DNA of 64,000 bases from Paenibacillus sp. TCA20 (GCF_000732325.1 NZ_BBIW01000006.1:248001-312000); one strand, 5' to 3'; counted from the first letter of the stretch, positions 18,002-26,586 are shown. Translations and numbers: made by a program. The notes: a model not told the origin generated them from the letters alone.

Positions 18002-18517
18002 GTCCGGCCCCTGCTCTTCTGATGTACCTGCTCTCAGCAAGCGGTTAACTGTCTCTCTTCGGAGACCAATCAGCTGTCCGATCTCGGATTGGGTGAGCAC
18101 ATCGGTCATTTTCTCTGGAGCGAGGTAACCTTCCATCCAGCCCTGAAGCCGGCGAAGCCGTTCTGCGGGATTGGTCTCTGTCATTTGATCCATTCTCTCC
18201 TGCATCATTCTAACCTTATTTTGCAGCAGAAGCGCGATATCCCGATACTTCGCGGGCTGCTCCGATAAAGCATGATACCATGCTGTGGAAGGGATCACTT
18301 CAATCTCACATGTAGTTAGAGCAATAGCCGTTCCGAAACAAGGACCCGGACTGATCAGGCTATGATGAGGAATGGTTTCTCCGGGTACAATAAGATTAAC
18401 GAGATAAGCATTGCCATCCTCCTGAATTCGGACGATTTTTAGCAAGCCTTTATGAAGATGATACAGCGGCCCTGTATCTCCCTGACGAAAAAGAATCTCG
18501 CCTTTATGTAAAATCAT
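17996..18517 (-). CDS. Crp/Fnr-family regulator, short form
   Basis: 173 residues from the ATG at 18517, chosen because GGAGGAG lies five bases upstream; the open frame extends further back but crosses the terminator of the preceding gene. It starts at the cyclic-nucleotide-binding beta-barrel (HKGEILFRQGDTGPLYHL), so it lacks the ~30-residue leading helix of most family members. The helix-turn-helix is LTQSEIGQLIGLRRETVNRLL. The RET-NR recognition helix is compatible with TGTGA half-sites. Only two Cys (GPCFG and TTCEI) are present, so a standard Fe-S cluster is doubtful. Likely regulates hmp, convergent to it. Confidence 0.85.
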   Translation of the reverse strand: MILHKGEILFRQGDTGPLYHLHKGLLKIVRIQEDGNAYLVNLIVPGETIPHHSLISPGPCFGTAIALTTCEIEVIPSTAWYHALSEQPAKYRDIALLLQNKVRMMQERMDQMTETNPAERLRRLQGWMEGYLAPEKMTDVLTQSEIGQLIGLRRETVNRLLRAGTSEEQGPDL

Positions 18518-18571
18518 GATTCTCCTCCAGCTTTCTAATACATTTGAGTGATGATACTGATTCATCTTAAC

Positions 18572-18604
18572 AAAAAAGAAGCCCGGAATACATTCCGAGG
18601 CTTC
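18572..18604 (-). terminator. Terminator after the SLH protein gene
   Basis: GAAGCCTCGGAAT and ATTCCGGGCTTC pair with a 2-base loop, followed by T6 on the minus strand, 20 bases after the stop. Confidence 0.88.
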
Positions 18605-18624
18605 CTTTATATTCAGGAACATTT

Positions 18625-19530
18625 TTATGAAAAAGGCTCTACGAGCGGCGTATATCCGGATGGGATATTGGTTTCCGCTGTACGCTCCGTAATGACCTGT
18701 GGATACATCTTGTCCGGGTCTGGCTGGATAATCTGATATTTAATTATCGCTTTGCCATCCTTCCCAAGCTCTACCTTCTTGATCTCAAGTCCATAGCCCG
18801 GATTTGGCAGCTCCAAGCTGAGCTTGACCTTAATCGTCTTCTCATCTACGGTTTGGGAAGTCACTTCAGGTACATAAGCCTGCTGGCCGCTCCCTGGAAT
18901 ATCTGTACCTGGTTGTTCCTCAGAACCACCACCGTTTCCATAACGATCTACAACCTTGAGTGCGTTAAATACCATTTCTGCTGCCTCCATTCGGGTCAGC
19001 TCTTCATCCGGTCTGAATTCATCCTTATCGTTCAAACTGACGATATTCATGTTCAGCAAGGTTTGAATCGAGCCCTCATATTCCTTGTTGATCTTGTCAC
19101 CATCGGCAATGAAGTTGTAACGAAGAATCGTAGGATAAGTTCCTGTCGTATTCAGCCCTTCATACAGCAGCTGGGCAAACACTTCTCTCGTCAAGCTGTT
19201 ACTCGCATCGAATTGTTCAGGAACGGACAGACCGTGTGCTTTGGCAGCATTCACTGCTCCATCATACCAGCGTACGGCTTCAGCATTCGCTTCATCTTTC
19301 AGGTCATAAGCATTTACGATCATTTGAATACCCTGCGCCTCAGTCAACCGCTGCTCTGGATGAAACAGCTGGCTCGTCACCCCGCTCACAATTCCTTTGC
19401 TTCTCAGTGAATCCAACAGACTTAACTGCTCCTTCGAGCTGACATCATCAAAGGCATAAGCGGACGCTCCGCCCAGTGCCATCGCGATACTCATTGCAGC
19501 TACAGATGCTTTAATCGTTCTACGCTTCAT
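18625..19530 (-). CDS. Exported SLH-domain protein with PrcB-like C-terminal domain
   Basis: 301 residues beginning MKRRTIKASVAAMS, a Sec signal peptide with cleavage near ASAYA. Two S-layer homology-like repeats follow (about residues 28-185: LFHPEQRLTEAQGIQMIVNAY and FRPDEELTRMEAAEMVFNAL), which bind pyruvylated wall polymers. After a Gly/Pro linker, the last ~85 residues (YGLEIKKVELGKDGKAIIKY ... ITERTAETNIPSG) resemble the PrcB C-terminal domain of protease complexes. GGAGG is eight bases before the ATG at 19530; nine earlier in-frame codons lack a site. Cell-surface protein; precise role unknown. Confidence 0.83.
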   Translation of the reverse strand: MKRRTIKASVAAMSIAMALGGASAYAFDDVSSKEQLSLLDSLRSKGIVSGVTSQLFHPEQRLTEAQGIQMIVNAYDLKDEANAEAVRWYDGAVNAAKAHGLSVPEQFDASNSLTREVFAQLLYEGLNTTGTYPTILRYNFIADGDKINKEYEGSIQTLLNMNIVSLNDKDEFRPDEELTRMEAAEMVFNALKVVDRYGNGGGSEEQPGTDIPGSGQQAYVPEVTSQTVDEKTIKVKLSLELPNPGYGLEIKKVELGKDGKAIIKYQIIQPDPDKMYPQVITERTAETNIPSGYTPLVEPFS

Positions 19531-19920
19531 TAGTAACCAGCCTCCATCTTTAGTCAATCTATATTTTCCATCTCTATTTACACTCTAAACGAGCCCCGGC
19601 TCCAAAATGTTTCACTTGCCTGAGGTTCTTCGCTCCATATCCTTAATTAACCTTAGATTGAAGTCTCTCCATCCGTCTCTCAAATTATTTCCACTGATAT
19701 TTACATAATTGATGGTTTGACAACGAAGGTATTATGCATAAGAATTAAATGTATGTTGTTTACGGATGAATCCATTTCATAATACCTTTAGTTTCGGTTA
19801 GAAATGCGAACAAAACGTTTATGTATGTGAAGGGGCATGCATGCTTTTTTTGATAAAAAAGGCATCTGCCCTTTTCTTGCCGTGTCTAACTAAAAAATAG
19901 CCAAGGAGATGACTTGCCTT
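19531..19920. other. 390-bp region between SLH gene and ABC exporter
   Basis: Contains the divergent promoters of the SLH gene and the exporter, neither of which I can define well, and a terminator-like hairpin (19830-19880) close to the exporter start. A possible 11-codon ORF at 19766-19801 (MNPFHNTFSFG) precedes the hairpin but lacks a good binding site. Confidence 0.5.
19830..19880 (+). promoter_or_regulatory. Possible attenuator hairpin ahead of the ABC exporter
   Basis: AAGGGGCA...GCATGC can pair with GGCATC-TGCCCTT across a T7-GATA-A6 interior, followed by TTCTTGCC. It lies 40 bases upstream of the exporter start. The Bacillus BmrCD exporter is controlled by transcription attenuation at the same place, which makes this worth testing. 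The hairpin is imperfect. Confidence 0.45.
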
Positions 19921-21666
19921 ATGCAAGATCGAAGTATGCTTCGCCATTATGTCGGTTCTCACTGGCCTTCCTACCTCGCTGCCATCCTGCTGATTATCAT
20001 CTCTAATATTGATCAGGCTTTGCTCCCCCGTGTGGTTGGTAATTTTACAGATGAACTCCAGCTTCAAACACTCACCATGGAAAAAATTGTTTATTACAGC
20101 CTGCAGCTGCTCCTCATTGCCATCTCTTATAATGCGCTGTTTGGCCTGGGTCAATTTATGATTATGCGGCTCGGACGCAGATTTGAGTACGTCACACGTG
20201 AGAAGCTGTTCGGTAAATTTTCTGAGCTGAGTGAGAAATATTTTGCCAAGCAAGGTACGGGAAAACTGCTCAGCTATGTGATGAACGATGTAACCTCGGT
20301 ACGTGAAGCGATTTCAAATGGAATTAACCAGACAACGAATGCTGTCTTTCTGCTCTTATCCTGCATTGTCATGATGATGATTGACGGAATCCCTCTAACC
20401 CTGATTGCAATCAGCGTCGGTCCACTGCTTGCCATTCCGGTGCTTGTTGTCTATTTCGGACCACGGATCCGCGAGAGATCCAAGCATGTGCAGGAAGCAC
20501 TTGCATCCATGACCGAGTCCGCTGAAGAGCAGCTGGGCGGGATTCGAGTAACCAAGACCTTTGCCATAGAGGAGACCCAGCAGAACCGTTTCGGCGCCTC
20601 TGTTGATGCTATTCGAGATAAGCAGCTGCGGCTCGTAAGGCTGTCCTCTTTGTTTCAAGCCCTTCTGCCCCTGCTCGGGGCCGTGTCTCTAGTCATCTCC
20701 ATTGTCATCGGCGGTTATATGACGATACAGAATACGATCAGCCTGGGAAGCTTCGTCGCGCTAACTCTGTATCTGCGCATGATTATGGGTCCCCTTCAGC
20801 AGATTGGGAATGTGATCAATATGATGCAGCGGTCCAGCGCATCGCTCGACCGGGTAAATAACCTGCTGGCTGAAATTCCGGATGTCCAAGAAGTGCCGGA
20901 TGCTGTTCCTCTAAGCAAGGTAGAGGATATTACGATTCGTAATCTATCCTTCAAATATCCCGGAAGCAAGGAACATGCCCTGCATAATATCAATCTTGCC
21001 CTTCCCGCTGGCAAAACCATCGGCATTGTGGGCCGAACAGGCAGCGGCAAGAGTACTCTCGTCAAACTGCTGCTGCGTGTTTATGAACCGCCTGCAAACA
21101 CCGTTTTTATCAGCGGTCTTGATATCAGGCAATTAACGCTCGAGAGTCTCCGTTCCAAATTGTCTTATGTTCCGCAGGACGGATTCCTGTTCAGCACGAC
21201 GATTCGGGACAATATTGCCTTCAGCGACCGCAGTGCATCCCAGACTGAAGTAGAAGCACCGGCGAAGCAGGCGATGATTTTTGATAATATCATCCAGTTT
21301 CCGAAGCGATTTGATACCCCTCTCGGGGAACGCGGGGTCACCTTGTCTGGAGGACAACGTCAGCGGACCAGTCTCGCAAGAGGACTGATGAAGAAGGCAC
21401 CCTTGCTGATTCTTGATGATAGTATGAGTGCTGTCGATGCCGTAACCGAAACCGGAATATTAAACAGCTTGAAGAAGGAACGAAAGAACAAATCCACACT
21501 CATCATTTCTCACCGCATCAGCGCGGTCAAGCATGCCGATCTCATCGTCGTTCTGGAGGAAGGACGGATCGTGGAGCAAGGCAGCCATCGGCAGCTCATG
21601 TCACTGGGCGGACAATATGCATCACTTGCCCGCATTCAGGAGGAGGGGTTAAATCATGGGATCTAA
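19921..21666 (+). CDS. ABC exporter half-transporter, subunit A (YheI/BmrC type)
   Basis: 581 residues: six membrane helices (about 1-310) fused to an ATPase. Walker A is GRTGSGKST, Q-loop VPQDGFLFS, signature LSGGQRQR, Walker B LLILDDSMSAVD, switch His in ISHRIS. The residue after Walker B is Asp where active sites have Glu, as in the degenerate partner of heterodimeric exporters such as BmrC. The ATG at 19921 is 12 bases from AAGGAG; an ATG at 19909 abuts it and is unlikely. Overlaps the next gene by 11 bases. Likely exports drugs or lipids. Confidence 0.92.
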   Translation: MQDRSMLRHYVGSHWPSYLAAILLIIISNIDQALLPRVVGNFTDELQLQTLTMEKIVYYSLQLLLIAISYNALFGLGQFMIMRLGRRFEYVTREKLFGKFSELSEKYFAKQGTGKLLSYVMNDVTSVREAISNGINQTTNAVFLLLSCIVMMMIDGIPLTLIAISVGPLLAIPVLVVYFGPRIRERSKHVQEALASMTESAEEQLGGIRVTKTFAIEETQQNRFGASVDAIRDKQLRLVRLSSLFQALLPLLGAVSLVISIVIGGYMTIQNTISLGSFVALTLYLRMIMGPLQQIGNVINMMQRSSASLDRVNNLLAEIPDVQEVPDAVPLSKVEDITIRNLSFKYPGSKEHALHNINLALPAGKTIGIVGRTGSGKSTLVKLLLRVYEPPANTVFISGLDIRQLTLESLRSKLSYVPQDGFLFSTTIRDNIAFSDRSASQTEVEAPAKQAMIFDNIIQFPKRFDTPLGERGVTLSGGQRQRTSLARGLMKKAPLLILDDSMSAVDAVTETGILNSLKKERKNKSTLIISHRISAVKHADLIVVLEEGRIVEQGSHRQLMSLGGQYASLARIQEEGLNHGI

Positions 21667-23452
21667 ACCGAATCGGAGTGCATTTCGTGAAATATTAAGC
21701 TATGGCCGGCCGCACCGGATGAAGTTTGTACTCATCTTCTTCTGTTCGCTGCTCGGTATAGCCGCTGAGCTGTCACAGCCGTATCTGATTAAGATCGCGA
21801 TCGATGATCATCTTGCAATCGGAAACACAGAGCTTCGTTTTCTCATCTACATCGCTGTTCTTTATTTGGTTCTATCCATTATCAGCTTCATATTTACGTA
21901 TATCCAGAACAATCTGCTCCAATTTACCGGACAGAGCATCGTCGCATCGCTGCGCAGGGATTTGTTCAAACACATCACAAGAATGTCCATGTCCTTCTTT
22001 GACCGCAGACACAGCGGAAGTCTGGTCACGAATGTTTCCAGTGATACCGAGACGATCAGCCAGTTCTTTACTCAGGTGCTGCTCAGTCTGATTCGTGACG
22101 GCATGATGCTCATTATGATTATCTTTTTTATGTTCCAGCTGGATGTTACCCTCGCCGCCTACTCTTTGGCTGTACTTCCGGTCATTGCGATCGTTGCCGT
22201 CCTGTTCCGTAATTATTTGAAGGAGACTTATCAGCAAGCGAGAACCCGGCTGTCCAGACTTGTCGCCTTTATTGCAGAGAACCTGTCGGGGATGTTCTTG
22301 ATTCAGGCTTTCCATCAGGAGAAGGAGCAGCTGAAGCAGTTCAATAAACAGAATGAAAGCTACTATTCGGCCAATATTCGTCAGGTCCGCTCCAACGTTA
22401 TATTTAACCGGACCTTTGATATACTGGGCAACATCGCTCTTGTATTGATGGTCTGGCTAGGGGGGCAGGCTGTGCTGGGCAAATCTCTCGAGGTCGGTGT
22501 GCTGTACGCCTTTATCAGCTATATCCGTCAATTTTTTCAGCCGATTAACCAAATTACGATGCAATGGAATACATTCCAGTCCACCACCGTTTCCATGGAA
22601 AGAATATGGAGTATTCTCAGTACTGAGCCCGAAATTCCAGATCCGAAGGATGTGGATACCGTAAAATTGAACTCGGATCAAGTGAAGGGCAAGATCACAT
22701 TCGACGATGTGTCCTTTGGTTATTCAGCGGACCAGCCTATCATTCATCAACTGAATCTTACGATACGGCCTGGAGAAATGATTGGTGTCGTAGGAACGAC
22801 CGGTGCGGGCAAGAGCACGGTGATCTCTCTGCTGAACCGTTTCTATGATGTAACAGAGGGCAGCATTCTAATCGATGATATCGATATTCGGCGGCTGCCA
22901 CAGCAGAGCCTTCACCGGATTGTCGGTCTCATTCAACAGGAGCCCTTCCTGTTCTCAGGCTCAATCATTGATAATGTACGGATGTTCCGCGAGGAGATCA
23001 GCCGTGAAGAAGTCATCGAGGCGTGCAGCTATGTGGGTGCGGATCTGATGATCTCCAGATTGCCGGAGGGCTATGATACGCATCTGTCAGAGCGAGGAAG
23101 CGGACTATCTGCGGGAGAGCGGCAGCTTATATCCTTTGCCAGGATTGTTGTCTTCAAGCCACGCATTCTCATATTGGATGAAGCAACAGCAAATCTTGAT
23201 TCCCATACCGAGCAGCTGGTTCAGTCTGCACTTGATTCGGTTTCCGCCGGAAGGACGACGATCGTCATTGCGCACCGGCTGTCCACCGTGATGCATGCAG
23301 ACCGTATTCTGGTCATGAAGGATGGTTCCATTGTCGAGTCTGGTACGCATCCGGAGCTTATGCGGCTTGGCGGCTATTATAGAGAACTATACGATCATGC
23401 CCTGGAATCCGGTACGGCTTCCAAGGAACATACGCATAATGATGCAGGATAG
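21656..23452 (+). CDS. ABC exporter half-transporter, subunit B (YheH/BmrD type)
   Basis: 598 residues with the same membrane-ATPase order. Walker A is GTTGAGKST, Q-loop IQQEPFLFS, signature altered to LSAGERQL, Walker B ILILDEATANLDS with the catalytic Glu present, and switch His in IAHRLS. Thus the catalytic Glu and the perfect LSGGQ are split between the two subunits, giving one good and one degenerate ATP site, as in BmrCD and TM287/288. The ATG lies in the 3' end of subunit A with GGAGG ten bases upstream, implying coupled 1:1 synthesis. Confidence 0.92.
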   Translation: MGSKPNRSAFREILSYGRPHRMKFVLIFFCSLLGIAAELSQPYLIKIAIDDHLAIGNTELRFLIYIAVLYLVLSIISFIFTYIQNNLLQFTGQSIVASLRRDLFKHITRMSMSFFDRRHSGSLVTNVSSDTETISQFFTQVLLSLIRDGMMLIMIIFFMFQLDVTLAAYSLAVLPVIAIVAVLFRNYLKETYQQARTRLSRLVAFIAENLSGMFLIQAFHQEKEQLKQFNKQNESYYSANIRQVRSNVIFNRTFDILGNIALVLMVWLGGQAVLGKSLEVGVLYAFISYIRQFFQPINQITMQWNTFQSTTVSMERIWSILSTEPEIPDPKDVDTVKLNSDQVKGKITFDDVSFGYSADQPIIHQLNLTIRPGEMIGVVGTTGAGKSTVISLLNRFYDVTEGSILIDDIDIRRLPQQSLHRIVGLIQQEPFLFSGSIIDNVRMFREEISREEVIEACSYVGADLMISRLPEGYDTHLSERGSGLSAGERQLISFARIVVFKPRILILDEATANLDSHTEQLVQSALDSVSAGRTTIVIAHRLSTVMHADRILVMKDGSIVESGTHPELMRLGGYYRELYDHALESGTASKEHTHNDAG

Positions 23453-23466
23453 ACCTGCTGTCCACT

Positions 23467-23501
23467 AGAGCCGACTCGCGATTTTTCTGCCGAGTCGGCT
23501 A
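23467..23501. terminator. Hairpin after the ABC exporter
   Basis: AGCCGACTCG and CGAGTCGGCT make a perfect 10-bp stem with a 12-base loop, but no T-run follows on the plus strand, so termination efficiency is uncertain. Confidence 0.5.
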
Positions 23502-23694
23502 TTGGTTCATGACGCAAAAGCTGGACTTTGGATGCAGTTCTCCATTACGAGCCTCTTACAAAAGTCCTGTTTTATCCGACTTTCGTTGCCAATGCAGCGT
23601 TTCTGACCTTACAATTAATGGGTATATATACCAAGTTGATGACTTCACAGCTTCTATATAAGTAAGAACCCACTATACAAACGAGGTGAACAAG

Positions 23695-24759
23695 GTGACT
23701 AGAATTGTTGTCCCTCCTGAACGAATTCAGGAAATATCACAGCAATTTGCTCAAGCTTCTACGCTCACTAGCAGTATGATCTCTAACCTGAACGGACAGA
23801 TTCTGTCTCTGCAGAGCAGATGGGCAGGCATTACGCAAGAACGTTTCTTTCAAGAATTTCAGGTCGCTCGCGGACAAATGGAGAGCTTCACCACTTCTGT
23901 TGCATCCATTGGAACCGAGCTTCGCTCCATTGCTGTTAAATTTGCCGAAACCGATCAGACCGCAGGCAACGGAATACATACGGACGGTAATTCTCAAGGA
24001 CAAAATCCGAAGGAAACCCTGTCTAACTTATTTGATCATGGGGAGAATGCTTGGAGTACTGCTAACGGCATTCGCGGGAACTTGGCGCTCGCAGGTACAG
24101 GCATGTACAGCCTTTTGGCAAGCACACTTGTGCTGACCAAAACCGTTGAATTCAAGCGCAGTCCAAAGAATCCTACCCGGGCAGTTGTCCATAATGCCAA
24201 GTGGGTCAATGGCAAGGGTCCGAATACTTTTCTTAGAAACATGGCACGTCGAATGGATAAACAGTTCCGCAATCCTGGACTTGTCATGAAGGGACTCAAA
24301 GGCTTCGATAAGCTCGCAGGGACATTGAAGATGGGTAAGCTTGGGCTCGGCTTCAGTAAAGCGAATAGTTTCTCTCAGTGGACTCGTAACGTTGTAGCTG
24401 GTGTACCCAAAGGGCAATACGGAATGAAAATATCTGCCATTCCCAAGATGATCGGGAAGAGACTGTTTCCGATTAACGTCGGACTCAATGTCTTCGATGA
24501 AGGAGTTAAAACAGTCTCAAAAATTAAAGCGGGAACCCTTACCGGTACGGATATCGCCGTATCTGCATCCAATGTCGTAATAAAATCTGCTGCAGCCGGC
24601 GCCGGTGCAGTGCTGGGTGGAGCAGCTGGAGCCGTATTGGGACCTGCGGGTGCAGCAGTAGGCGCATATATTGGAGGTACAATTGGTTCGGTTGCGGGGG
24701 GACATCTTGCCAAGGCTGCGGAAGAAGGAATCAAGTGGGTCAGCGGGCTGTTTAAATAA
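23695..24759 (+). CDS. WXG100-like protein with C-terminal glycine-zipper membrane region (putative T7SS substrate)
   Basis: 354 residues from a GTG (23695) six bases after GAGGTG; a GTG at 23686 is the alternative. The first ~90 residues form a WXG100-like helical hairpin: LNGQILSLQSRWAGITQERFF carries the W-x-G turn and the second helix ends VKFAETDQ, like the C-terminal signal of secreted ESX proteins. A basic middle part (about 100-280) follows. The last ~60 residues are Ala/Gly-rich and hydrophobic (AAGAGAVLGGAAGAVLGPAG and GGTIGSVAGGHLA), a glycine zipper able to insert into membranes. Such zippers occur in membrane-damaging T7SS toxins (for example TspA of S. aureus). No ESX machinery gene is in the window. 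Substrate role is inferred. Confidence 0.7.
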   Translation: MTRIVVPPERIQEISQQFAQASTLTSSMISNLNGQILSLQSRWAGITQERFFQEFQVARGQMESFTTSVASIGTELRSIAVKFAETDQTAGNGIHTDGNSQGQNPKETLSNLFDHGENAWSTANGIRGNLALAGTGMYSLLASTLVLTKTVEFKRSPKNPTRAVVHNAKWVNGKGPNTFLRNMARRMDKQFRNPGLVMKGLKGFDKLAGTLKMGKLGLGFSKANSFSQWTRNVVAGVPKGQYGMKISAIPKMIGKRLFPINVGLNVFDEGVKTVSKIKAGTLTGTDIAVSASNVVIKSAAAGAGAVLGGAAGAVLGPAGAAVGAYIGGTIGSVAGGHLAKAAEEGIKWVSGLFK

Positions 24760-24782
24760 CCTTTTGGAGGCAGTATACTATC

Positions 24783-25253
24783 ATGACTTCTGTTACCTTT
24801 GAACGCAAAACTGCAATACGTAACACTCTTATCTGCTTCGTGTTTATTATTGTCGGTTTATTTCTTACCTGGGAAGTCATTAATGGCAGGCATAGTATGA
24901 TCTTTAGATTCTATTATGCTTCTGGCGCTTTCCTTGCTTTTTGGTTTATGGGCCCTCATTTTTATTGGAGCGCTGTCAGGACAGCCGGCAGCAATATTTT
25001 GTTTTCCTATAATAAAGAAGGCATTGTGTTTAACGACAATCAAACCATTTCTTGGCATCAGATCAAGAAGCTTGAGAGCATTGAGGGGAAAATGAATAAA
25101 TTCCTGCTTCCCGTACCCTCTCACTTTCTTGTTGTACTGAACGACAAGTCCGAAAAAAGGATTTATACTTACAGTCTGCTGAAAGACAAGGACACAGAGG
25201 TACTAAAAGAGCTTCGTTCCGCCTGGAATCAAAATAAACAAAAAAAATCATGA
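24783..25253 (+). CDS. Small two-helix membrane protein with cytosolic domain (possible immunity protein)
   Basis: 156 residues. Two membrane helices (about 15-34 TLICFVFIIVGLFLTW and 42-64 YYASGAFLAFWFMGPHFYW) form a hairpin. A soluble part (70-150) has alternating strands (FSYNKEGIVFNDNQTISWHQIKKLE), like PH-type membrane-associated domains. GGAGG lies 12 bases before the ATG. It starts 23 bases after the WXG100-like gene, the position of immunity genes for polymorphic toxins. A truncated copy of its N-terminus follows at 25310. Function is inferred from position only. Confidence 0.65.
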   Translation: MTSVTFERKTAIRNTLICFVFIIVGLFLTWEVINGRHSMIFRFYYASGAFLAFWFMGPHFYWSAVRTAGSNILFSYNKEGIVFNDNQTISWHQIKKLESIEGKMNKFLLPVPSHFLVVLNDKSEKRIYTYSLLKDKDTEVLKELRSAWNQNKQKKS

Positions 25254-25309
25254 CCACTCCAAAAGTTTGAACCTATTCAAAACTGTCCTATATTTTATGG
25301 AGGCAGATC

Positions 25310-25411
25310 ATGACTAAAGTAACTTATCATCGTAAAATTGTTGTTTTGCACACTTTAATATGTCTCCTCTTTTTTCTTATCAGAGCCTTTCTTGCAAAAA
25401 TCATCTATTAA
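25310..25411 (+). pseudogene. Truncated N-terminal copy of the upstream membrane protein gene
   Basis: 33 codons reading MTKVTYHRKIVVLHTLICLL then FFLIRAFLAKIIY and stop. It aligns with the start of the 24783 protein (MTSVTFERKTAIRNTLICFV), including the first membrane helix. The upstream GGAGGCAG is the same as that of the longer gene. The rest of the gene is missing, so this looks like the remnant of a duplication, though a short membrane peptide could still be made. Confidence 0.6.
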
Positions 25412-25445
25412 TCAGCCAAAATATCGTTAGCAAAAAGGAGATCTT

Positions 25446-26273
25446 ATGGACAAATCATTAATTACGTTATCCATCGAAGAGTTTGGTTTTGCACTGGCTT
25501 CCTTGGGCGCAGATGATGTCGCAGCCGGCCTGCTGAAACCAATGTACGGTGAACTTAAAGAAAATGAATGGGAGCTAGTGCTGAGAGCAGCATCACATAG
25601 TCTTCTATCCAAAGGCCTCATCGTACGTATGGAAGAAAATGAAATTGAATTCGTCCCCGAGCTCTTGGACATGCTTGTTCATTTTGCAAAAAGCCGGAGC
25701 ATGCTCAGAGGCTACACCGATTGGGACGGCCAGGAGAAAGTTCTGACGATCCATAAAGGAACCGAATCAGGAGATCCATACCTCTATCATTTATCTATTG
25801 ATCAGCGCATCCACCTCTTTACCTGGACGGAGCCAAGTGAATGGGAAGAAGAATTATACCGTCTATACGTGGGACAAGCACGTACGCTACCGCCTGGTAC
25901 CTCCTCCCGTTTCCAGCTGCCTGAATCACAATGGAGCCAATTGACGGAGAACCCTGCCCTTAATAATGCAGAGCGTTTAATTAACGAATGGTCCGTCGAT
26001 GCCGCGGATAAGGATCTGATTGTATCCTGGTGCACCGATTTTCAAGCATCCGGACGAAGCCTGGATAACCTCAGCATTATGAATTATTCACAGGAAGAGC
26101 TGCCGGCTGCAGAGAGCATATTACTGCTGCTCCACACAGACAATCATTTCTGGAGCGTATATGATACCCCACAGGAATCAGAAGCCGAAACGCTCATCAC
26201 CATTGAACGTACTGGTGAGAGCAGCCTGCGGACTCATCTTCAAGGCATGATCAAGCAATTTGCCAATCAGTAA
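25446..26273 (+). CDS. EspG-like protein (putative T7SS chaperone)
   Basis: 275 residues, no signal peptide or membrane helix. The opening (LSIEEFGFALASLGADDVAAGL, then ENEWELVLRAASHSLLSKGLIV, then ELLDMLVHFAKSRSMLRGY) follows the pattern of the EspG family: N-terminal strand, helix, xxxLxxRGL, then xxxxLxxxLxxLA. EspG proteins are cytosolic chaperones for mycobacterial ESX substrates (PE/PPE). Similarity is distant and seen by eye only. AAAAGGAG is seven bases before the ATG. The gene completes the small locus starting at 23695. Alternative reading: an unrelated hypothetical protein. Confidence 0.55.
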   Translation: MDKSLITLSIEEFGFALASLGADDVAAGLLKPMYGELKENEWELVLRAASHSLLSKGLIVRMEENEIEFVPELLDMLVHFAKSRSMLRGYTDWDGQEKVLTIHKGTESGDPYLYHLSIDQRIHLFTWTEPSEWEEELYRLYVGQARTLPPGTSSRFQLPESQWSQLTENPALNNAERLINEWSVDAADKDLIVSWCTDFQASGRSLDNLSIMNYSQEELPAAESILLLLHTDNHFWSVYDTPQESEAETLITIERTGESSLRTHLQGMIKQFANQ

Positions 26274-26380
26274 TACCTAATTGTATAGCTCACCTCCTTA
26301 TCCTGCATGAACAGGTATAAAATTCTGGCCTGCTTGAAAAAATACTTGAGTATGCGGAGATGGGAGGAGGTGTGTTACTG

Positions 26381-26554
26381 ATGAGCAAATCTAAGAACCA
26401 AGCTACAGAAGCCGAGGTCATCTCCACGAAGCTGAACAAGCTGCCAGTCCCTGGGGAGAATGACACTGAATTTTCTGCTGAAGAAGCAGCTCATGTGTTT
26501 GAGAAGCAGCCTTCATCCCAAAATAACAATCTGGAGCAGGATCCAAATCTGTAG
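26381..26554 (+). CDS. Small acidic hydrophilic protein, 57 residues
   Basis: Starts at the ATG 26381, about ten bases after GGAGGAGG; the frame is open seven codons earlier. MSKSKNQATEAEVISTKLN is followed by an acidic, Asn/Gln-rich disordered tail. Size and composition recall small spore or stress proteins of Bacillaceae, but no family can be named. A terminator follows. Confidence 0.6.
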   Translation: MSKSKNQATEAEVISTKLNKLPVPGENDTEFSAEEAAHVFEKQPSSQNNNLEQDPNL

Positions 26555-26586
26555 TTCAACAGAGCCGAACCTCTCTATACCAAAAT

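Noticed and set aside
24375..24734. Long minus-strand frame rich in Ala and Pro
   Set aside because: Mirror of the Ala/Gly-rich glycine-zipper codons of the WXG100-like gene; no start signals.
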